This document shows positions 1-5,728 of a stretch of DNA of 11,568 bases, one piece after another. Location: positions 19,221-30,788 of the forward strand of contig DDEJ01000124.1 in NCBI GenBank assembly GCA_002336405.1. The letters run 5' to 3'. Within the stretch, counting starts at the first letter, position 1. Each line of letters opens with the position of its first letter. The position numbers and the translations under genes are program-made. Under the pieces are notes generated by a model. The model did not search any database, was not told where the DNA came from, and saw nothing but the letters and a program-made list of their open reading frames with translations. The DNA is from Rhodobacteraceae bacterium UBA1957 (lineage in GTDB: Bacteria; Pseudomonadota; Alphaproteobacteria; Rhodobacterales; Rhodobacteraceae).

Positions 1-61
1 GACTGCAGAGCCAAAGCCGAGCGATAAACTTAGTCCGCAGCTGACAGAACCGGCCCGCAGC

Positions 62-976
62 TCAGGGCATCGGGTGGGCATCTTCGCTGGGTGCATAGCT
101 GTGCCAGTCTGCCATCTTCGAACGAAACCAAGTGCGTTGCCGTTTAGCAAATTGCTGAGTGGCAATCGTGGCCTCATATTGGGCGGTTTCAAGCGAAGTC
201 TCGCCATTGAGATAAGCCACCAATTGCCGGGCACCGATGGCTTTGGCGCAAGGCAACTCTGGGGACCAAACCGGCAGCAGGGCGCGCATTTCATCTAGTG
301 CACCCTCTGCGATCATGCTCTCAAACCGGGTGGCGATCCGTTGGTTCAGCCAATCCCGGGCCACGTTAAAAACAATGGGAATACTGTCTGCCACCCGCAG
401 CATGGGCGGTGGGGTCGCGTCTTGCCAGTCGGCCAAACCGCGTCCGGTGCTGTGCAGCACCTGCCAAGCGCGTTGCACTCGCATCGGATTGTGAAGGTCG
501 ATCCGGGCCGCTGTGGCTGCATCCAACTCTGTGATAAGGGCCGTGTGGCCTGCATTTGCAAGCACCTGTTCTGAGCGCGCAATAATCTGTGGTGAAATCT
601 GCGGTATCTCTGCCAGCCCCTGCGTCAGAGCCTGAAAATAAAGCCCCGTTCCACCAATGATGATCGGACGCTCACCGCCATGTAACAAAGGCGTCACCTC
701 GCGCAGCCACTGGCCCACAGAATAGGCGTGATCAAACGTGATATGCCCATAGAGCAGGTGTTGCACCTGCCGTTCGTCTTCCATACTGGGACGGGCGGTC
801 AGTATCTGCAACGCCCCATACACCTGAATCGCATCGGCATTTATCACCACACCCCCAAAAGTTTTGGCGATTTGCAGTGCCAATCTAGATTTGCCGCAAG
901 CCGTTGGGCCGGCTATGAGCACGGGGGTCTGACTGTCCAGTGCGGGAAAATGTGCCGCGAGGTCGGCAATGGTCAT
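62..976 (-). CDS. miaA: tRNA dimethylallyltransferase MiaA
   Basis: Transfers a dimethylallyl group from DMAPP to N6 of A37 in tRNAs that read UNN codons; acts in the cytoplasm. The 304-residue product has the family P-loop GPTACGKS at residues 23-30 (most homologues have Ser where Cys27 stands). It also has NADAIQVY at 46-53, the equivalent of the DSxQVY substrate-binding segment, then LTARP, IIIGGTGLYF near residue 110, and the C-terminal RQRTWFR. Length is normal for alphaproteobacterial MiaA. The start is supported by an AGGAAC ribosome-binding site a few bases upstream on the minus strand. It is divergent from pyrH and shares the roughly 100-bp intergenic region with it. It consumes DMAPP, an isoprenoid made downstream of Dxr, whose gene appears to be missing from this cluster. 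The assignment is secure. Confidence 0.95.
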   Translation of the reverse strand: MTIADLAAHFPALDSQTPVLIAGPTACGKSRLALQIAKTFGGVVINADAIQVYGALQILTARPSMEDERQVQHLLYGHITFDHAYSVGQWLREVTPLLHGGERPIIIGGTGLYFQALTQGLAEIPQISPQIIARSEQVLANAGHTALITELDAATAARIDLHNPMRVQRAWQVLHSTGRGLADWQDATPPPMLRVADSIPIVFNVARDWLNQRIATRFESMIAEGALDEMRALLPVWSPELPCAKAIGARQLVAYLNGETSLETAQYEATIATQQFAKRQRTWFRSKMADWHSYAPSEDAHPMP

Positions 977-994
977 TTATCGTTCCTAGGTATC

Positions 995-1013
995 TTGCTT
1001 TTTGTCCAAGCAA
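995..1013. repeat. Short inverted repeat in the miaA/pyrH divergent region
   Basis: TTGCTT and AAGCAA form a perfect 6-bp inverted repeat with a 7-base spacer, between the two divergent start codons. It could be an operator-like dyad or a weak hairpin. There is no T-run, so it is not a convincing terminator. A 6-bp dyad can occur by chance in a sequence of this length, and no regulator is recognised. Confidence 0.25.
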
Positions 1014-1019
1014 AGCGCA

Positions 1020-1048
1020 TTGAGCGAGTGAGTTATGACGCCAATGAT
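1020..1048 (+). promoter_or_regulatory. Candidate sigma-70-type promoter for pyrH operon
   Basis: TTGAGC (1020-1025), a 17-base spacer and AATGAT (1043-1048) match four of six consensus positions in each box. The placement is suitable, 36 bases before the preferred pyrH start. A promoter must lie somewhere in this divergent region because miaA reads the other way, but this exact placement is a weak by-eye match. Confidence 0.25.
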
Positions 1049-1083
1049 TTGCCATGTAAACCACTGCCCAAATGGAGCGCAAC

Positions 1084-1815
1084 ATGCCCGATGCCACAAA
1101 CGAGATAACAAAATACAAGCGCGTTATGCTCAAAATATCCGGCGAGGCATTGATGAGCGATCAAGGCTTTGGTCTTCATCCTCCAACCGTGCAGCGAATC
1201 GCCAGAGAGATTCAATCGGTGCATGCGCTTGACGTTGAGATTTGTATGGTCATCGGGGGCGGCAATATTTTTCGCGGCCTGCAGGGCAGTGCCGAGGGGA
1301 TGGAACGCACAACAGCCGATTATATGGGCATGCTGGCCACAGTGATGAATGCGCTGGCGATGCAAAGTGCATTGGAAGATCTTGGCGTTTTTACAAGGGT
1401 TATTAGCGCCATCCCGATGGATCAGGTGTGCGAGCCCTTCATTCGCCGTCGGGCGGTACGCCACTTGGAAAAAAGCCGGGTGTGTATCTTTGCTGCAGGC
1501 ACTGGTAACCCGTATTTCACGACAGATACCGCGGCAACATTGCGCGCCAATGAAATGGCGTGCGAGGCTATTTTCAAAGGTACTAAAGTCGACGGTGTTT
1601 ACGACAAGGATCCGGAGAAGTTCTCTGATGCGAAACGCTTTGACACGGTCAGCTATGATGAGGTTCTAGCGCAGCATTTGGGGGTGATGGATGCCAGCGC
1701 CATTGCTTTGGCTCGGGATAATAATTTGCCGATATTCGTGTTTTCCCTTGATGAACCAGGTGGTTTTAAAGGTATTTTAGCTGGTGAAGGCACCTATACA
1801 AAAGTGCATGGTTAG
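1084..1815 (+). CDS. pyrH: Uridylate (UMP) kinase PyrH
   Basis: Phosphorylates UMP to UDP with ATP in the cytoplasm, feeding UTP, CTP and UDP-sugar pools. It belongs to the amino-acid-kinase fold and is unrelated to eukaryotic UMP/CMP kinases. With this start the product is 243 residues. Visible family motifs are LKISGEAL at about 16-23, [25 protein letters not shown] and [13 protein letters not shown], all in the expected order. An upstream in-frame ATG at 1072 would add four residues. The 1084 start is preferred because GGAG at 1074-1077 lies six bases before it, whereas 1072 has no ribosome-binding site. It is followed 39 bp later by frr, a pairing found across most bacteria. Confidence 0.96.
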   Translation: MPDATNEITKYKRVMLKISGEALMSDQGFGLHPPTVQRIAREIQSVHALDVEICMVIGGGNIFRGLQGSAEGMERTTADYMGMLATVMNALAMQSALEDLGVFTRVISAIPMDQVCEPFIRRRAVRHLEKSRVCIFAAGTGNPYFTTDTAATLRANEMACEAIFKGTKVDGVYDKDPEKFSDAKRFDTVSYDEVLAQHLGVMDASAIALARDNNLPIFVFSLDEPGGFKGILAGEGTYTKVHG

Positions 1816-1854
1816 GGTTACACTGACATATTAGGCTAACAGGAAAGACAAACC

Positions 1855-2421
1855 ATGGCAGACGACGATATCATGATTGACACTGATGATTTGGAACGCC
1901 GCATGGATGGCGCGATTGGGTCGCTTAAGGTTGAGTTCGCCTCGTTGCGAACAGGGCGCGCCTCCTCAAGCATGTTGGAGCCGATCACTGTTGATGCCTA
2001 TGGATCACAGACCCCGATCAATCAGGTTGGAACCGTCAATGTCCCCGAACCGCGGATGGTGACAATCAACGTTTGGGACAAATCGATGGTGGGCAAGGTC
2101 GAAAAAGCTATTCGTGAAAGCGGTCTCGGCATCAATCCACAACTAAACGGCACGATTATTATGTTGCCCATCCCAGAATTGAATGAAGAACGACGGCGCG
2201 AGTTGACCAAGGTTGCCGCGCAATATTCCGAAAGCGCACGTATTTCAGTGCGCAATGTCCGGCGCGACGGGATGGATCAAATTAAGAAAGCCAAATCAAA
2301 CGGCATGTCAGAAGACGATCAAAAGCTGTGGGAAGGTGAAGTTCAAGATCTCACAAATCGTTTCATTGCTTTGATCGACAAAAATTTAGAGACCAAACAG
2401 ACTGAAATTATGCAGGTCTGA
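1855..2421 (+). CDS. frr: Ribosome recycling factor
   Basis: With EF-G, splits post-termination 70S ribosomes so subunits can be reused; cytoplasmic and normally essential. The 188-residue product is close to the usual 185. It shows the family landmarks: the RTGRAS segment near residues 33-38, the PEPRM and INVWDKSM stretch of the beta-rich domain II, and [14 protein letters not shown] entering the last long helix. AGGAAAG at 1841-1847 provides the ribosome-binding site for the ATG. It sits between pyrH and uppS in the conserved order. Confidence 0.97.
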   Translation: MADDDIMIDTDDLERRMDGAIGSLKVEFASLRTGRASSSMLEPITVDAYGSQTPINQVGTVNVPEPRMVTINVWDKSMVGKVEKAIRESGLGINPQLNGTIIMLPIPELNEERRRELTKVAAQYSESARISVRNVRRDGMDQIKKAKSNGMSEDDQKLWEGEVQDLTNRFIALIDKNLETKQTEIMQV

Positions 2422-2436
2422 ACAAGGGGTAATCGA

Positions 2437-3171
2437 TTGTCTGTAAATGACAATACCAAAATAGCGGGCCAAGGCCCGGAACATGTTGCTATTATTATGG
2501 ATGGAAATGGTCGTTGGGCGGCCCAACGCGGGCGACCGCGTTTGTTCGGGCACCATGCTGGTGCGGCGCGGGTTCGTGAAATTGTAGCCGTGTGCCCTGA
2601 TGTTGGGGTGAAATATCTCACAGTTTTTGGGTTTTCGACGGAAAACTGGAAGCGGACCCAGTCCGAAGTTTCTGGCCTGATGAGCCTGTTTAAGGTCTAC
2701 ATTCAAAACGAGACGCGGGGGTTGGTCAAGAACAACGTGAAAGTCAGATTTATAGGCGATCGGGTCCGGCTTGACCTCAAACTTGTCGCTTTAATGGATG
2801 AATTGGAGGCCGCTACGGAAAATTGCAGTGGAACCAACTTGACAGTCGCATTGAATTACGGCGGCCGCGATGAGGTGGCCCGGGCGACAAAACGCTTGGC
2901 AAAAGATGTGGCACTTGGTGAATTAGACCCCGAAAGTATAGACGAGGAAACTCTTCCAAAATACTTGGATACTTATGTTTTGCCTGATCCCGATCTGGTT
3001 ATTCGTACCAGTGGTGAAGCACGGGTTTCAAATTTTTTACTCTGGCAATCCGCCTACGCGGAATATGAATTTGTCGATACATTGTGGCCTGACTTCAGCG
3101 CTGCAGAATTCAAATCGCTGACACAGGGGTTTCATTTGCGCAAACGTAAATATGGCGCGGTGGTGGGATGA
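2437..3171 (+). CDS. uppS: Undecaprenyl diphosphate synthase (cis-prenyltransferase)
   Basis: Condenses FPP with successive IPP units in cis to give C55 undecaprenyl diphosphate, precursor of the lipid carrier for peptidoglycan and O-antigen. The 244-residue product carries IIMDGNGRW with catalytic Asp22, GFSTENWKR, VRFIGDR, ALNYGGRDE and RTSGEARVSNF. Arg190, Arg196, Ser198 and Glu209 line up with the IPP-binding residues of the E. coli enzyme. The start is TTG. No in-frame ATG precedes Asp22, the frame is closed upstream by the frr stop codon, and AAGGGG (2424-2429) lies seven bases before the TTG. The rare start may lower expression. It overlaps cdsA by 4 bp (ATGA). Confidence 0.95.
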   Translation: MSVNDNTKIAGQGPEHVAIIMDGNGRWAAQRGRPRLFGHHAGAARVREIVAVCPDVGVKYLTVFGFSTENWKRTQSEVSGLMSLFKVYIQNETRGLVKNNVKVRFIGDRVRLDLKLVALMDELEAATENCSGTNLTVALNYGGRDEVARATKRLAKDVALGELDPESIDEETLPKYLDTYVLPDPDLVIRTSGEARVSNFLLWQSAYAEYEFVDTLWPDFSAAEFKSLTQGFHLRKRKYGAVVG

Positions 3172-3959
3172 CCGGAGCAACCCGCTGGAATGATCTGGCA
3201 CCGCGCCTGACATCGGCTTTGGTTATGTTGGGCGTGGGCGGCGTGGCCTTGGCTCTTGGTGGGCTTTGGCTGCGCGGGTTATTGGCTCTGGTCTGTGGTG
3301 CGATGATCTGGGAGGTTATTGGCCTTTTTGCACCGCATGAGGGCAGGCGCGCGCTGGCATTGGCGGCAGCCACTGCTGTGGCGTTTTTTGTGGCAACCTG
3401 GTTGCCCATCAGCGCAGCCGCGATTGTGATGCTATTGGCTATTGTTTTGATTTATAAGTGCCTTCCCGTAAAAGGCGGCCTTTTGCCAGCCTATGGCGCA
3501 CTTGTTTCCGCTGGTGCCATGGGCGTTTTTGGTCTGTATATACAATCTGGCCTTAGCGCGGTGATTTGGTTGATCAGTCTGGTGATCATCACTGATCTTG
3601 CAGGCTATTTCGCGGGACGCTTACTTGGGGGGCCAAAGTTTTGGGCCGCAATCAGCCCCAATAAGACTTGGTCTGGAACCGTCGCGGGGTGGCTTGGAGC
3701 AGGATGCGTTGGAGGCATTTTTGTCTGGCAGCTTGAGGGGGTTCATTGGGGTATTATACCTCTCAGCATCGTTCTTTCCATCGTGTCGCAGTTTGGTGAT
3801 ATTTTTGAAAGTCACCTCAAACGTCGTGCCGGTGTCAAAGACAGCTCGTCTTTGATCCCCGGACATGGTGGCTTTTTGGACCGGTTTGATGGCATGATTG
3901 CGGCAGCTGCCGTTACTTTTGCGGTTCAAATTTTTCTCTTTCCTTCGATCGGTTTTTGA
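3168..3959 (+). CDS. cdsA: Phosphatidate cytidylyltransferase (CDP-diacylglycerol synthase)
   Basis: Makes CDP-diacylglycerol from phosphatidic acid and CTP, the branch point for all phospholipids; an integral inner-membrane enzyme. The 263-residue sequence is rich in hydrophobic segments (about residues 14-45, 60-100, 110-145, 165-200 and the extreme C-terminus). It has PNKTWSG at about 164-170. The full CDP-diglyceride synthetase signature spans residues 215-241 (S-x-L-K-R-x4-K-D-x-S-x2-I-P-x-H-G-G-F-x-D-R-F-D). The start codon overlaps the uppS stop as ATGA, so translation is probably coupled. Its own stop overlaps a possible TTG start of the next frame as TTGA. In many relatives the next gene is dxr, which is not intact here. 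Confidence 0.95.
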   Translation: MTGATRWNDLAPRLTSALVMLGVGGVALALGGLWLRGLLALVCGAMIWEVIGLFAPHEGRRALALAAATAVAFFVATWLPISAAAIVMLLAIVLIYKCLPVKGGLLPAYGALVSAGAMGVFGLYIQSGLSAVIWLISLVIITDLAGYFAGRLLGGPKFWAAISPNKTWSGTVAGWLGAGCVGGIFVWQLEGVHWGIIPLSIVLSIVSQFGDIFESHLKRRAGVKDSSSLIPGHGGFLDRFDGMIAAAAVTFAVQIFLFPSIGF

Positions 3960-4168
3960 AACGGCATCCCTTTTTGGGTGGCCAGCGCGTAGGGCTTTTT
4001 CTATTGAGAAATGCGGCGAATTATGTCCTGCATGCTGCGCGTAAAGGCGTAGCGCAATACCGATCTTCGCATGCGCCGCTCCTCACCGTTTATTTTAAAC
4101 TTGATAACAGGCGTAAACTCCACCATTTGAAACCATGCAACGGTAAACGTCAGGTTGCCACTGTTTGA
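3956..4168 (+). pseudogene. Unidentified 70-codon frame in the usual dxr slot; possible dxr remnant
   Basis: An open frame of 70 codons starts with TTG overlapping the cdsA stop (TTGA) and ends in three consecutive in-frame stops (TGA TAA TAA, 4166-4174) just before the rseP ribosome-binding site. I do not recognise the translated product as a known protein. In many alphaproteobacteria dxr (1-deoxy-D-xylulose 5-phosphate reductoisomerase, about 390 residues) begins exactly here. The first 40 or so bases resemble a dxr 5' end (Met-Lys-Arg-Ile then a GATGSxG nucleotide-binding loop) if several one- or two-base indels are allowed. After about residue 30 no likeness is clear. It may be a decayed dxr, a short unrelated gene, or an unselected frame. 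The by-eye alignment is permissive. Confidence 0.3.
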
Positions 4169-4183
4169 TAATAAGGACCAAGT

Positions 4184-5527
4184 GTGACACTTTATTCAAT
4201 AATTCCTGCTTTTGGAGATGCGCTGTCGACCGTGATCGCGTTTGTCATTGCGTTGTCGATTATCGTGGCTATCCACGAATACGGGCATTACATTGTTGGC
4301 CGCTGGTCAGGGATCGAGGCGGATGTCTTTTCAATTGGATTTGGACCGGTGCTGTTTTCCAGAATAGACAGCCGCGGCACAAGATGGCAAATTGCGGCAT
4401 TACCCCTTGGCGGATACGTTAAATTTCGAGGTGACGCGGACGCTGCCAGCAGTAAAGATGTTCAAGCGCTACAAACGACAGACCCAGTCGAGTTGCGCAA
4501 AACGATGCATGGCGCGCCTGTTGGGGCGCGCATGGCAACTGTCGTTGCCGGACCTGTGTTTAATTTCATTCTTTCGATTTTGATATTTTTTGGCGTTTTT
4601 ATGATGCAGGGCGTGCCGTCTGATCCGTTGACAGTGGGTCGTTTGCTGCCAAATCCTGCGCCACAGGGGTTGCAACTGGGGGATGAGATTCTTGGCATTG
4701 AGGGTGCGAGCCTGCCGTCATTTACCGATGGTGTTGCGTTTTATGGCTTTCTCACAGATCTTCCCGACAAAGCCAGCCTTACTTATGAGGTGAGACGCGC
4801 TGGTATGGAAATTCAGGTGCAGGGTCCACACCCCTATCCGGCCCATATCACTCAGCTTGCCCCACAATCGGCTGCCTATGCGATTGATATGAAAGTCGGA
4901 GATGTGATTACCGCGGTCGACGGAATGGCGGTGTTTTCGTTCAATCAGCTAAAAGGACATGTTGAAAACTCCAATGGTAAAGTTTTAAAACTGGATGTCT
5001 GGCGCGGAGGGGAGCAATTGCAATTTTCTTTGACGCCGCGTCGGGTTGATGAGCCGGGACCAGACAATACTTTTGCCACGCAGTGGCGAATCGGGATCGT
5101 CGGCGGTGAGGTTTTTGAGCCGGCGACACAAGCCCCCGGCATCTGGCAGGCCTTCAGCGCCTCTGTCAAACGGACCCTGCGGATTATCGAGGGGTCGCTG
5201 TCTGGTATGTACCACATGATAACAGGTGCGATCAGCAGCTGTAACCTTTCAGGACCGATTGGAATTGCACAGGTTTCTGGCGCCATGGCCAGTCAGGGCG
5301 GTCAAAGCTTTATTATTTTTATCGCGGTGCTAAGCACAGCGATTGGCATGTTGAACCTTTTCCCGATACCGCCGTTGGATGGCGGGCAACTTTTGTTTTT
5401 CAGTTATGAGGCGATAACCGGCCGGCCCGCAAACGAGTCGCTTGTGCGGTTTCTTATGATGGCCGGGCTTGCGTCTATATTGGCTTTAATGGTGTTTGGT
5501 GTGTCAAATGACTTGTTGTGCCCTTAG
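4184..5527 (+). CDS. rseP: RIP metalloprotease RseP (site-2 protease)
   Basis: Zinc intramembrane protease of the inner membrane. In E. coli it cuts RseA after DegS to free the envelope-stress sigma factor, and it clears signal-peptide remnants. The 447-residue product has the zinc site HEYGH at residues 31-35 in the first membrane segment. ALPLGGYVKF follows, then a second membrane segment near 125-140. Two PDZ-like stretches are centred on LQLGDEILGIEG (about 162) and MKVGDVITAVDG (about 236). The third zinc ligand is Asp399 of PPLDGG in a C-terminal membrane segment. All catalytic residues are present. The start is GTG with TAAGGA at 4172-4177 and a six-base spacer. It lies between cdsA and bamA as usual but is separated from cdsA by an unusual 224-bp gap. 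Whether it regulates a sigma factor here cannot be told from this window. Confidence 0.95.
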   Translation: MTLYSIIPAFGDALSTVIAFVIALSIIVAIHEYGHYIVGRWSGIEADVFSIGFGPVLFSRIDSRGTRWQIAALPLGGYVKFRGDADAASSKDVQALQTTDPVELRKTMHGAPVGARMATVVAGPVFNFILSILIFFGVFMMQGVPSDPLTVGRLLPNPAPQGLQLGDEILGIEGASLPSFTDGVAFYGFLTDLPDKASLTYEVRRAGMEIQVQGPHPYPAHITQLAPQSAAYAIDMKVGDVITAVDGMAVFSFNQLKGHVENSNGKVLKLDVWRGGEQLQFSLTPRRVDEPGPDNTFATQWRIGIVGGEVFEPATQAPGIWQAFSASVKRTLRIIEGSLSGMYHMITGAISSCNLSGPIGIAQVSGAMASQGGQSFIIFIAVLSTAIGMLNLFPIPPLDGGQLLFFSYEAITGRPANESLVRFLMMAGLASILALMVFGVSNDLLCP

Positions 5528-5580
5528 ATCCGTGAGGCAGAAAGGCTGAACTTCATCATGTTTGATACGAAAAAGGCGAA

Positions 5581-5614
5581 CTATTGGAAGGTTTAACCGT
5601 TCATAGGGCGTTTT
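5581..5614 (+). terminator. Weak hairpin plus T-run downstream of rseP
   Basis: CTAT-TG-GAAGG and CC-G-TTC-ATAG (5581-5591 and 5597-5606) can pair around a TTTAA loop with one bulge on each arm. TTTT follows at 5611-5614. The stem is bulged and poor in G+C, so at best it is a partial terminator or attenuator for read-through from rseP. It lies upstream of the candidate bamA promoter, which would make functional sense. Confidence 0.2.
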
Positions 5615-5666
5615 GGTAAGTGTCCGAAGCATGCTAAGTGTGATGAGAAAATGACCGGCTTGGCTT

Positions 5667-5695
5667 TTGACATCTGCTGGTAATAGAGATACCTT
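5667..5695 (+). promoter_or_regulatory. Candidate promoter for bamA-skp-fabZ-lpx genes
   Basis: A perfect TTGACA (5667-5672) is followed after exactly 17 bases by TACCTT (5690-5695), which keeps the key T, A and final T of a -10 box. It lies in the 201-bp rseP-bamA intergenic region, about 34 bases before the bamA ATG. This fits a sigma-70-type promoter that would let bamA and the lipid A genes be expressed apart from pyrH-rseP. No sigma-E-like or operator motif was recognised. Apart from this and the weak hairpin, the region holds only a 12-codon ATG frame (5558-5596) without a good ribosome-binding site. Confidence 0.45.
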
Positions 5696-5728
5696 TTTTA
5701 GGTTTTACGAGATGACTGGGAACACGCG

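Noticed and set aside
1..61. Possible 3' end of another gene at the left edge
   Set aside because: Short plus-strand frames end at 25-27 and 43-45, but about 60 bases are too few to assign a gene or a terminator.
74..1108. Several plus-strand open frames opposite miaA
   Set aside because: They are antisense shadows of a well-supported miaA gene, have no family motifs, and no ribosome-binding sites.
5558..5596. 12-codon ATG frame in the rseP-bamA intergenic region
   Set aside because: No suitable ribosome-binding site, no attenuator-like codon run, and such short frames arise by chance.
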